A stretch of 64,000 nt of DNA from Tubulanus polymorphus (lineage: Eukaryota; Nemertea; Palaeonemertea; Tubulaniformes; Tubulanidae): contig NC_134026.1 of the NCBI RefSeq assembly GCF_964204645.1, forward strand, positions 8,939,450 to 9,003,449, given 5' to 3'. Made by a program: the position numbers and the translations under genes. The first letter of the stretch is position 1; each line of letters opens with the position of its first letter. Under the pieces are notes generated by a model. That model did no database searches, was not told the DNA's origin, and saw only the letters and a list, made by a program, of their open reading frames with translations. Of the stretch, positions 44,125 through 53,429 are shown piece by piece.

Positions 44125-44590
44125 GATCTGATAAATCAAAGTTCTGTGACTGGCCAGGTAGTCAGTACTGGCTGATGATTTAGATTTTTTCGATGACGTG
44201 GTCTTCTTGGTATAAAACCTAGAGGAACACGACTCTTGCTCTCTTTTACTCACACCGTGGCAGTCATCAGGTCAGACGTTAAGATCCCATGAGATCACCT
44301 AGTTTAGTTGGAAAATTTGCATATATAGAGGTGATCGATAAATGGTGGAGGTCCCAGGCACACAACGACAACGACAAAACCAAGAATAATAACAGAACAA
44401 GAGGAAAGAATCAAAATGCAACACCAATATCCACTGAAACCAAACAGCATCAAAGAACGGCATCAACGGAAATAATTTTTTTGAAACGGCAGTGAAACTA
44501 AGTCACCATTATGAATGTGCCAGTACTTAATTATGATAGTCACAATCGGGCTTCATCTCCAGACTTTTTGTGCCAAATTCACTTGTGAGG
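44125..44590 (+). mobile_element. Ty3/gypsy LTR end, leader and gag start (5' flank of viral insert)
   Basis: This is homologous along its whole length to 50634-51110: GATTTTTTCGATGACGTGGTC, a TATAAAACC box near 44210, CCCATGAGATCACCTAG, a leader with a conserved ATGGTGGAG site, and the gag start MNVPVLNYDSHNRASSPDF ending near CQIH at 44580. Gag is cut off after about 20 codons and is followed by flavivirus-like coding sequence in the same orientation. Confidence 0.75.
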
Positions 44591-44599
44591 GATGACCAA

Positions 44600-45395
44600 T
44601 CGACTGCGGAGACCAGTCAACAGTGGAGACTTTTCCTTAGGGAAAGATTGGAGGCTAGTGAACAGTACATCCGAATTCTTGAGAGGAAAGTTTCTTACAT
44701 CAAGTACATTGTCCAAGCTATGTCATCTTTGTTTGTGCAGATTAACATGTTTAGGTTCTTTAAGGGATATAGAGCCAAAACAGCTCTTATATTCTTTTCA
44801 TTGATCTGTCATGGTGCCATTTACGCAACAGCATGTGAAAATGTACTACAAGCAGACACCATAACTGGAGAAAAGAGTCAACAAGTGTGGATACATATTA
44901 TGGATGAGGAACAATGTGTTAACATAGGATTACAGGCAGCCAGGAGACCTATACAATTTCATCTTGGAGAAGGACGGATAGCACAGGGAATAAAGTGTGA
45001 ATACCTGATACCAATGAAACTCCATCATATTGTTGTCTCTGAGTCAGCTTGCCCGGAGGAGAACCCAAGATATAGCACCATAGCCTCAGTATTTGTCACA
45101 CTGGAAGTGTGCTAAGGGGATGGGATAATGGATGCTATATTCTTGGAACTGGCCTCGTGGAAACCTGTGTCAACATAGCCAGCCACTCTAAAGAGGAGGC
45201 GAATTACGCCTGGGTTTATTCGATGAATCAGGTGGAGTTCGTCGCTGAATTAACAGTGGGAAAGGACTTGACTAAAAGCCATGCCACAATGATGGGAAAG
45301 GTTGAAGGACCTGGAGGATAAAAAATGGCACACTGTTAAAAAAACAGCTCTGGAATCTGGACATTTGAGGGAGAAGTTTGTAAAGTGATAGAGGG
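44600..45395 (+). pseudogene. Endogenous flavivirus-like envelope (E) region, broken
   Basis: The frame 44570-45115 has a membrane/signal-like segment (KTALIFFSLICHGAIYATA), then an ectodomain start with Cys residues (VWIHIMDEEQCVNIG and ESACPEENPRYST). After a frame change near 45110 the next frame opens with RGWDNGCYILGTGLVETC, which fits the flavivirus E fusion-loop pattern R-G-W-x-N-G-C-x2-x-G-x-G-x2-x-T-C. Stops follow at about 45319, and homology fades near 45395. In flaviviruses E mediates attachment and membrane fusion; this copy is truncated and out of frame, so it cannot make a full protein. The capsid and prM regions are not recognised. The AT-rich element interrupts it at about 45462. 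Confidence 0.75.
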
Positions 45396-45466
45396 TAGTA
45401 ATAGGGATTATACTCAGACTTGGGTTTCACTATCCAACTGAGTCTCAACTGATACATGGGACGCTC

Positions 45467-45486
45467 GAATTTATTTTTCATTTTTT
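45467..45486. repeat. Head of AT-rich element, copy 2 (right arm only)
   Basis: GAATTTATTTTTCATTTTTT is identical to the right hairpin arm at 35951-35970 and is followed by ACTCAC. The left arm is missing, and flavivirus-like sequence abuts it, so the copy is truncated at its very end. Confidence 0.75.
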
Positions 45487-45599
45487 ACTCACTTGCCCCT
45501 TCAACCTTTGATATGAACCCCTATTATCCCTATTACTCTTATAATATTCATATATATGAATATGAATAACTTCTAAAATCAAATTTTAGTAAAAAAAAA

Positions 45600-45784
45600 T
45601 GGAGCCAGAACAATCACAAACTATCAATATTACAAATAAAACTGGTGTTATAAATATATACTACAAGAAATGTTCTAAATGTGAATTAGATAAATTAGCT
45701 ATAACAGAATTTAGTAAGCGTGAGATTAGCAAAGAGGGTTTTCAATATTGCTGCAAAATTAGTATTAAACTATTACTCAGGAAG
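45600..45784 (+). pseudogene. HNH-endonuclease N-terminal zinc ribbon, truncated copy
   Basis: From ATG 45600: QTINITNKTGVINIYYKKCS, CSKCELDKLAITEFSKREIS and CCKISIK. It matches the start of 36098-36656 without the in-frame TAG. The HNH core is absent; the sequence runs into the polymerase fragment that follows. Confidence 0.6.
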
Positions 45785-45813
45785 ATAAATATAATTATGA
45801 AGTACATTATAGA

Positions 45814-46521
45814 ATGTTGAAGTTTTATTTGAATCAAGGAATGGTTCTAAAAAAAGTACATAGATATATTTCATTCAGTCAATGTAAATGGTTAGAAAAA
45901 TATATAGATTTTAACACCAAACAGAGAACTAAAGCTAAAACTGTTTTTGAGAAAGATTTCTTCAAACTAATGAATAATGCATTCTATGAAAATATTAGAA
46001 ATAGAAATGATATTGAGTTGGTTAGTAATGGTAAAAGAATTAGACATTTACAAACATATCCTAAATTTATTGGTAACAGAATATTTGATGAAAATTTAGC
46101 TGCAGTTAAAATGAGAAGAACTTCTATGAAATTTAATAAACCAATTTATATTGGAGCATCAGTTTTAGAAATATCAAAGCTATTGATGTATGAATTCTAT
46201 TATAACGTATTACAACCTCATTTAGTAGAAAAGCATATAGAAATCTTACATGCTGATACTGACAGTTACATATTAAAGATAAAAACTAATAACATAACAG
46301 ATGATTTGAAAACATTAAAACATCATTTTGATTTCAGTAATTCCTTTAAAGATCATGAATTGTTTAACAATGATAATAAAAAGGTGCCTGGTAAATTCAA
46401 AGATGAATTAGGAGGTGAAGAAATGATAGAGTTCATTGGAAGCTGTAACTATGTTATTTACAACAATTGGTTTAGCTATATCAAATTCATTTATGAAAAA
46501 CATGATTGTTTTCAATTGTAA
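45814..46521 (+). pseudogene. Protein-primed B-family DNA polymerase, palm/C-terminal fragment
   Basis: It encodes the second half of a pPolB of the type in Polintons, adintoviruses and linear plasmids. The polymerase B-motif region reads FFKLMNNAFYENIRNRNDIE, followed by IFDENLAAVKMRRTSM, NKPIYIGASVLEISKLLMYE and motif C in ILHADTDSYIL with the metal-binding Asp pair. The C-terminus reads KKVPGKFKDELGGEEMIEFI. The exonuclease domain and motif A (SLYP-type) are missing upstream, and the end shifts frame near 46500. It is strongly A/T-rich compared with the viral insert it splits. Confidence 0.8.
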
Positions 46522-46649
46522 AGAATTAATTAACTTCATCATAAAGAACGTCTGTTACCATCCAGGCAAACGTACAGAAATAATCAGTTTGGTCGAACGT
46601 GCGCCACGTCGGCAGTTAGAAATCAACATTCACATACATAGTACATATT

Positions 46650-46781
46650 GGATATTCTCTCTCAAAACACAGTTTACAGATCTAAATCTAAATTTAAGTA
46701 CCGTTTTTTGTAGTTATTATGAAGTAGGGAAACCTTTAAACATATTTAAGTACAGTAATTCATTTTCACGACATCTTTTAG
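46650..46781 (+). promoter_or_regulatory. Shared leader and 5' intron module, copy 3 (donor lost)
   Basis: TATTCTCTCTCAAAACACAG and TCTAAATCTAAATTTAAGTA correspond to the leader, but the donor reads TTAAGT instead of GTAAGT. TTTTTTGTAGTTATTATGAAG follows, then the acceptor ACATCTTTTAG to 46781, seven bases before the family A ATG. Confidence 0.45.
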
Positions 46782-46787
46782 ATTAAA

Positions 46788-47537
46788 ATGGAATACAAAG
46801 ATCGACCAGAAATTCCAAGACAACCATCGGAAGAGGAAAAAATGCTGCTGGATAGTTATTCACAGGATTCAACAGAAATGTAGGAGGAAGGAACTCAAGT
46901 TATTGACAATCAAACTATAAACAAATTACAAAAACATTTGGATTATCGTAAAGAAATGACGAAAATGTTGGGTGACGTAATTCATAATAAAAAATTACCA
47001 CGCGAACCACAATTACCAAAATTACCAACGACAAATCTGAAATTGCTGTTGGGGATCAAGGAATCTGAATTGCTGTCGGGACTCGAGAAATTGAAATGAG
47101 TGGAGAAGAGTTGAATAAGTTTTAAAAATCAAAATTAATTATTGAAACAGAACATTTAAATTTCCCAGAAATACGAAGTGAAGAAGTTAATTCATTTGAT
47201 AAAATTACTAATATATCAAAAATAAGTTATAAGACATTATTAAAAAGAAAAGCAAATCACTTATGGGATCACATCATTTTCGGGAGTTATTTGATTATAG
47301 GGTTTGACATGTTCGATAAAAAAAACTGAGGGGATTTCTTGGGGGGCTTGGGTAAAAAAGAATATAGAAATCAGCACCAGTTATGAAAGAAAACTGAGAA
47401 GAGTGGGAAGATTGATAGAATATGAAAAATTCCAATTATTAAGTTTAACATTTAGTGAAGTTGTCAACTATTTGCCAGAAATTGAAGAAATGATTGAAAA
47501 CGATTTAGTAATTAAAGAATTCTGGACAAAAATATAA
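46788..47537 (+). pseudogene. Family A protein, near full-length copy with stops
   Basis: From ATG 46788: an acidic N-terminus (MEYKDRPEIPRQPSEEEKM), a TAG near 46881, then KLQKHLDYRKEMTKML and LPKLPTTNLKLLLGIK. After breaks near 47100, KANHLWDHIIFG and the C-terminal domain 47304-47537 follow: ISWGAWVKKNIEISTSYERK, RRVGRLIEYEKFQLLSLTFS and a final EIEEMIEN. The C-terminal WxxWVKK..IS..ERKLR.VG block could be a helix-turn-helix-like fold; that is inference. Confidence 0.6.
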
Positions 47538-47741
47538 ATTATAACGCTGAAGATCTTTGTAATATAGATATCAAAAAATGTATTCTTGATTGTGTATATC
47601 TGCTTTAATATTGTATTGTTATGCATTAGTCGTTCGGTCGTTGTTGATGGCGACGGCTGTTCTGTATTGATTGGTTACTGTTCTATGTTTGAATGTTGTA
47701 GTTTACAGAATAAATTATATAATTGGCGCATGCACAGAAGC

Positions 47742-47767
47742 AAAAGCGGTCTTCTAGGACCGCTTTT
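47742..47767. terminator. 10-bp hairpin, possible 3'-end signal of the AT-rich element
   Basis: AAAAGCGGTC and GACCGCTTTT pair exactly around a 6-nt loop, about 200 bp after family A and after a GGCGCATGC site. A different hairpin lies at the equivalent place downstream of 63865. It could be a transcript-end or element-end structure. Confidence 0.4.
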
Positions 47768-47837
47768 CATTGTTCTATCTTCGATCACTAAAATTTGCAT
47801 AATAAATATATGTGTTTATGAAATTTGAAAGATCCTT

Positions 47838-48232
47838 ATGCGCAAGGGTGCAACGAAAACTGTCAAGTCAATTACAGGATTGGCTAGGGTAGATTTTGAT
47901 TGTAATCTTTGGGAGAGGTCCAAGCATAACAATGTTTACCTGTTGCTTTTAAAGAATGGCAATGATTGGGAACTCAAAGTCATGCCAGAAGATCCAGCAA
48001 CCTTCTTGGACAGCCATATACAACAGAGATGGGAGGCATGGTACACAACCCTGAAAGAGATTTGAAGTGGGGAGAAGCGAAACCCAATGCTGCACATTTC
48101 TGGATTAAAACCATGGAAGGTAAGGATTATGAGATCAAACTTAAAACAAAAGAATTGTTAATGAGTGCTATCCAACAGGACTATGGTAAAGTCACAATTA
48201 AGGATTTGTATGTGTCTGTTGAGCTATCATGA
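47838..48232 (+). pseudogene. Orphan viral-insert ORFs, part 1
   Basis: Two overlapping frames, 47838-48065 (ARVDFDCNLWERSKHNNVYL, DWELKVMPEDPATF) and 47966-48232 (LKWGEAKPNAAHFWIKTMEG, YGKVTIKDLYVSVELS), appear to continue one another across a frameshift near 48055. I recognise no domain. They lie between the E-like and NS5-like regions on the same strand with similar composition, so they may derive from the same virus. Confidence 0.35.
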
Positions 48233-48364
48233 AGACTAGGCATTAAGCCTACAAGATTGGAACTCGCTTCGACAACGAGTTGTAAGGGAGTGCCCTCAGT
48301 CAGAAGAAAAAGAGAGTGAAACTGATCAGATTCGTTTAGAGGATTTGGGACAAGAATCAATCCA

Positions 48365-48920
48365 GTGAATATGTATATGAAAAGGGACTACTATGTGAGA
48401 GTGGTGTACTATGCTTTTCCTTCTGGTGCTTTCTATGGACCTATGGATTATGCCGGGAGTAAGTATTCAGCGTCAGAGGTTGAGGCAGCTTATAGGACCC
48501 AGGTGCGTGGCAAGTGGGACATATATGGATACAACCACAATCATGTTTATAGTAACACCACCATATCATTCGACGGAAATTTTAGAGTGTATAGTTACAA
48601 CAACACTGAACAACCAAGAGGTGTTGTTGACAAACAGGGAGACCACTGTAAAGTCACATGGAAGGCAAACAATGGAACAATATCAAGTTCACACACTAAG
48701 GAACAAGTAGTTAGCATACAGAAGTTTGTCAAGGAGTTTGATGAATATGCTAAGCGTAACTATTATTATGAATGTTGAGCTTGAATATTATGCACCAATT
48801 GGCAATTTAACAAGGATGGGTGTCAGAATGAGTAAGATCAAAGTTGGTAGTGAAGAGTGGAAAGTGATTAGACCATTGAAAACCACTTTTTGTGAGACAG
48901 ATTCAGATTGTTTAAACTAG
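48365..48920 (+). pseudogene. Orphan viral-insert ORFs, part 2
   Basis: 48365-48778 is open for 137 codons (DYYVRVVYYAFPSGAFYGPM, GKWDIYGYNHNHVYSNTTIS, DHCKVTWKANNGTISSSHTK). It has N-x-S/T sites and few Cys. A frame change near 48770 leads to ELEYYAPIGNLTRMGVRMSK, ending in a Cys pair (TTFCETDSDC). No family is recognised. By position it could lie in the structural/NS1-like part or be virus-specific; it precedes NS5-like sequence by about 280 bp. Confidence 0.35.
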
Positions 48921-49198
48921 TTGAGATGGGACCACTACCGTCACCAAAAGGTGGTGCAAATGCTAAAGAAAGGAACATGGTAGCGGAGGCTAGGTGACGC
49001 GCTGGGATGGTTGTTGGTAATATAGTGAATAAATAGTAATATAGTGAAAAAACATAGAAAATGGCACTGAATGAATAATCGAACCAAACACTAGACTACA
49101 TAGAATAAATCTTATAGGAGCTAGTGGTCGCTATAGTGCAAAACAAAACTGTTCCCTTCCGGATATATAATCCGAATACACTAAGAATTCTGGTACAG

Positions 49199-50206
49199 CG
49201 TTTAATTTGGTTAATTTTGGTTTTGGAATGCGATTCACTGATCTTGCAGATCAGGCAGATGTGTTGATGGCAAGAATGTACATTTCGGGTGCGCCTAAGA
49301 AAATAACTGAAAGAGCCAAAGTACTGAAATCATACGTGAACACTATCATCAGGAAGAGCCACGAAAAGATCCACGATGCAAACTAGACCCTCCAGACTAT
49401 ACTGAAACCATGCAGAACCTTGGTAGGATAACAATATCATGTGGAAATTTTTGGAAGGACTCAATTCTATTATAGGGTTTGTCAACAATTGGACGTTGAC
49501 AGACACCAGCGCTGCAGGCACCTTTTCTGTGTATAAGAAAAAGGTGGACACAGTCACACCAGCCAACACCAACACACCAACAAACTTGAGGAAGAAGTGT
49601 GGGACACGATATCTGATGGAATTACCATGGAGACTTTCTCCATGCTCACCTTCGAGGAAGGAGTTGAGAGGCTGAAGAAGAAAGCAGCTGGTGGACTTCT
49701 TGATAAGAATTGGACAGAGGATCCTGAACATGAGTAAAGTTGAAGAGGAAATAGACAAGATTGTTTCTGGAAGACCTAGTAGAGGATGGGTTAACACCAT
49801 GGGGAAAAGAGAGAAGAAGAAGACTCCATGAAAAGGGAGTAGGCTGATTTCCTTCTATGACATAACCATACAAATTTTAGAACAGATGGTCTTCGGACCC
49901 CTCATGGACCATATAACCAGGAGAGAGAACAACCTTGTAGGAGTGGGACATATGAACCCAATGGATTATTTCCAACTCATGAGTGAGGAAGAACTTGAGT
50001 CAGGTAAACAAATCAACAGGGATATCGTATTCATAGCAGATGACACAGCTGGCTTTGATACCAGAATCAGAAGGAAAGACTTGGAAGAAGAATGTAGATT
50101 CATCACATCACGCCTCAATGGTAAAGCTAAGGATGTAGCCACAGGTCTATACCGCATGTATTCAAACCACATAACTCTACTCAAACGTCATAGAGCTGGT
50201 ATACGC
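49199..50206 (+). pseudogene. Endogenous flavivirus-like NS5 (RNA polymerase) region, broken and truncated
   Basis: Several frames in flavivirus NS5 order are visible. Around 49439-49600 is LTDTSAAGTFSVYKKKVDT, matching the TDTTPFGQQRVFKEKVDT-type finger entry. Then comes FEEGVERLKKKAAGG. From 49730 come GWVNTMGKREKKK, a TGA at 49829, KGSRLISFYD, RRENNLVGVGHMNP and polymerase motif A in FIADDTAGFDTRI with its two metal-binding Asp positions. The region upstream (49228-49384) fits the methyltransferase-polymerase linker. Homology stops near 50206, before motif B (SGQxGT) and motif C (GDD), so the polymerase core is incomplete. Frame changes lie near 49390-49440, 49570 and 49730. No functional enzyme can come from this copy. 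Confidence 0.85.
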
Positions 50207-50563
50207 GGAGGGTGACTTCGTTTGGCTTCACAATTCTAAAAACATTAAGGGCCTGACTAAGAAACTACTTCATCCTTATCATGGGCCCTATATTATTAGT
50301 AAAAAGGTTTCACCCGTAAACTATATTCTAAAGACCCATGCTGGTAGAGTATTAAGGGCTCCAGTTCATACTAATCGTTTAAAGATGTATACCCACACTG
50401 GAGATCGTACAATTGGGTTGCCCATAATTGATAACGACGATAAAGACGATAATGATGATGATTTTTCAGACCCGGACTATGATATTTTCCCTGTGGAATG
50501 TATTCTAAAGAAACGCACGCGTAAAGGAGTTCGTCAATACCTTGTGATAGTTGACTTGGGTTA
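50207..50563 (+). pseudogene. Ty3/gypsy integrase C-terminal domain (GPY/F) with chromodomain-like tail
   Basis: The frame reads GDFVWLHNSKNIKGLTKKLL, HPYHGPYIISKKVSPVNYIL with the GPY module, and RAPVHTNRLKMYT. An acidic linker (DNDDKDDNDDDFSD) leads to FPVECILKKRTRKGVRQYLV, which resembles the start of an integrase-linked chromodomain. It directly follows the NS5-like sequence on the same strand, with no gap I can see. The catalytic D,D-35-E core is absent. A stop at about 50561 lies next to the start of the LTR. Confidence 0.75.
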
Positions 50564-51045
50564 ATTAGATATACATATATAGCATATCGAAATTCGTAGA
50601 CAATACTGTTCCGTATGACGAGTGCTCAGGACACATGATCTGATAGGTCAAAGTCCTGTGTACTGGTTGTATGGTCAGTCCTGGCTATTGTTTTAGATTT
50701 TTCGATGACGTGGTCGTCTGGTTCTGCTGGGTATAAAACCCAGATGCACACACGACTCTCGCTCTCTCTTTTGTCTAGCTCTCTTTTGCTCAGACCTTGG
50801 CAGCCATCGGTTCAGACGTTGTTTAGATCCCATGAGATCGCCTAGTTTGTTAGATTTATTTTGGAGAAGTTCCATCCGTATATAGAGGCGATCGATCAAT
50901 GGTGGAGAACCCGCGCATCCAACAACGTAACCGATAAGAACAGAACGAGTAGGAAGCAACACCAACATCGACTGAAACGTACAGCTTAGAAAACGGGATC
51001 AACGGACGAAATTTTTTTTTGAAACGAGAAATCTGAGTAAGTCAT
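50547..51045 (+). repeat. Ty3/gypsy LTR and leader
   Basis: A possible LTR start is TGATAGTTGACTTGGGTTAA (a related start occurs at 56752). Features are TATAAA at 50732-50737, CT-rich sequence downstream, CCCATGAGATCGCCTAG, and a conserved TGGTGGAGAACCC (50900) that may be the primer-binding site. The leader ends just before the gag start at 51050. It matches 44125-44520 and, from the leader on, 55290-55486. Confidence 0.6.
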
Positions 51046-51049
51046 CAAA

Positions 51050-52620
51050 GTGAATGTGCCGGTATTTAATTTAGAAAGTGATAATAGGGCTACATCTACA
51101 GAATTTTTGTGCCAAATTAGCCAATTAAAGGCACAGGTTGCTACTCTGGAAGCGGGAACAACGGTCGCTTCAGACGGGCTAGCTTTATCTCCCTTACTTA
51201 ATAAACTACCTATCAAAAAGGCATCATTAACTGTGGCGCATTCAGCAAATGGAAGCCCTATATCTTTAGGAACGGTAGATATACCTATTCAAATAGGTTC
51301 TGAGCATTTTTCTCAAACAGTATTTTTGCACATCCTATACAACAAACCTTGATATTAGGATTAGATTTCATGAATGAGAAAAGGGTTGTATTAGATTTCA
51401 GTTCAGGAAGCATGTCTATAGATAATGGTCACCCGATAAGATTACAAAATCAAGTTGGCTTAGGTCATCAAGCTAAAGTGAGAGCAGTTAATGAAATAAT
51501 AGTACCACCAAAATCTCAGTACGAAATAAGAGGTAAATCAAATTATCTTTCGGATAATAATCAGGTTCTTTTGGAACTAGATCGCAACCTTGGATCGCGG
51601 TATAGTATTTACAGTGATGATTCAATAGTAGAAGTACGCAATAAGTCAGTACCGTTAACGCTATATAACTTTACAAATGCCCCGATAAAATTGCATAAAG
51701 GCACCTCGTTAGGTTTTGTAACGTTGAATTATATGATAGTTTCCGAAGCTAATCAGTCTAAAGTCCACAGGGGTGAACAATCAATGAACCCTGGAACTAG
51801 ACAAGCTAGAGTCTCTGTGGGTGAAAAGTGTTTAGAAAATGACACTCAAAATGTCACTTTTAAAGACATCAATATTACTAATACAGGTCTCAGTCCAGAA
51901 GGTAAAATTAAATTATACGATTTATTGATAGAATTCAAAGATATTTTTGCGGATGAAACGAAGGAATTATCAAGGGCCAAAGTACCCTTGGAGGATAGAA
52001 TACACACTGGTTCATTTCCCCCAGTTAGATTGAAACCATATAGACCCGCCGAATTAGCCGATCAGGGAATCATTCGGGAATCAACTTCCGAATGGGCGTC
52101 TCCTTGTATACTTGTACGAAAAGCTTCAGTGAACCCCGATAAGACGTCAGCCTACCGATTGGTTCATGATTACCGTCAGCTAAATAAGGTAACCAAAATT
52201 GACACATTCCCTGGACCTACATTGAATGAAATATTCACTAATATCGGTAAAGGGAAAGGCAAAATATTTACAACTCTAGATTTACATTCGGGATATTTTC
52301 AGATTCCTATGCATTCCGATTCTATAGACAAAACAGCTTTTGTTTGCAACAGCGGAAAGTGGGAATATCTAATGATGCCGCAAGGGTTAGGATTGCCCGC
52401 TACGTTTTAAGGGGCCTCCTTCACGACATTTGTGAAGTATATTTTTAGATGATATAATCATATACTCTGAGAGTGAGGAATCTCTTAGAGTGAGCTCATC
52501 TTAGATTAGTGTTTGAAAGGCTACGTGAAGCGAATTTGAAATTGAAACCAGTTAAATGTCATGTCTTTTCTGATAACGTTAAGTATTTAGGTTACTTAGT
52601 GACGGAATTTCTGATTGCTA
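51050..52620 (+). pseudogene. Ty3/gypsy gag-pol: gag start, protease end, reverse transcriptase (internally deleted)
   Basis: 51050-51190 is the gag N-terminus (MNVPVFNLESDNRATSTEF, TLEAGTTVASDGLA), which jumps directly into protease sequence (TVAHSANGSPISLGTVDIPI). A frame change near 51345 leads to ILGLDFMNEKRVVLDF. The long frame to 52410 continues through the protease-RT linker into RT: WASPCILVRK, YRLVHDYRQLNKVT, FTTLDLHSGYFQIPM and KTAFVCNSGKWEYLMMPQGL. After a stop, FLDDIIIYSESEESL (the YxDD box equivalent) and KPVKCHVFSDNVKYLGYLVT follow in other frames to about 52615. RNase H and integrase are not seen. The element is dead, with most of gag deleted. Confidence 0.88.
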
Positions 52621-53425
52621 CCGTTAAATGGGCCGGTGACTTCCCGCACTCCTGGGAACCAGCCAACAATATCCTAGATTGACGGCTCATCTATGATTTT
52701 GAGACGAACCACCACTAAATAAATAATTGGATCGATCTTTTTCTCTTACAGGTTTCTCTTTTTTGTCATTCCAGAAGATGGATACAGTCACTTTAGTTTT
52801 TCGATTTGGTTAATCCACTTTTATTTTTCAACGAATTCTCTGAACAGGTACAATCAAATACGCACCTGATCCTCCTGGTTTTAATTGGGTTCATCCTTAT
52901 CCGATGTGCTATATCCACATGAAGTAGTATGAGATCCTTGCTACGGAATCAACGCAGGGGGTGTTCATTAGTTTTTAATTTATCATCCCTGGACGACAGC
53001 ATTAATATAGTGATACGTTAGTTGCCAGATTGCCCTCTTTCCTACTTTATCAGTGAGGTCCCAAAGAGAATTTTAATCATGGTCATGTCGAATTAGTTAC
53101 CTTATCTAATTACCGAATGGCATGAACACCACTTGGTGACCGCCGGATCGAATACACTTCGTGTGATAAAACTGAATAGGTCCACGAGAATTTCATGGAT
53201 CCAATATTTTAGAGTCTCGAAAGTTATTAACGCAAATTTTGACACCTACCTATACCTGGTGTGCCCAGATGGTAAGATAATACCGGTACCCATAGCACGT
53301 GCTGTTTAAAAATCGATGATACTAGATCTACTTAAATGCTCTATTTTAGAGTCTCAATAAGTTTCTATTCATAAATGGATGAATGATTTCAGCGACGACC
53401 CATGTCTACTATGCTACCTCCAGGT
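52621..53425. other. No gene recognised
   Basis: About 800 bp with only short frames. It is presumably the decayed remainder of the gypsy element or of the neighbouring env-bearing one; I can assign no domain. Confidence 0.4.
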
Positions 53426-53429
53426 TCTG

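Noticed and set aside
44068..44253. Serine/lysine-rich minus-strand frame
   Set aside because: It is antisense to the conserved gypsy LTR segment.
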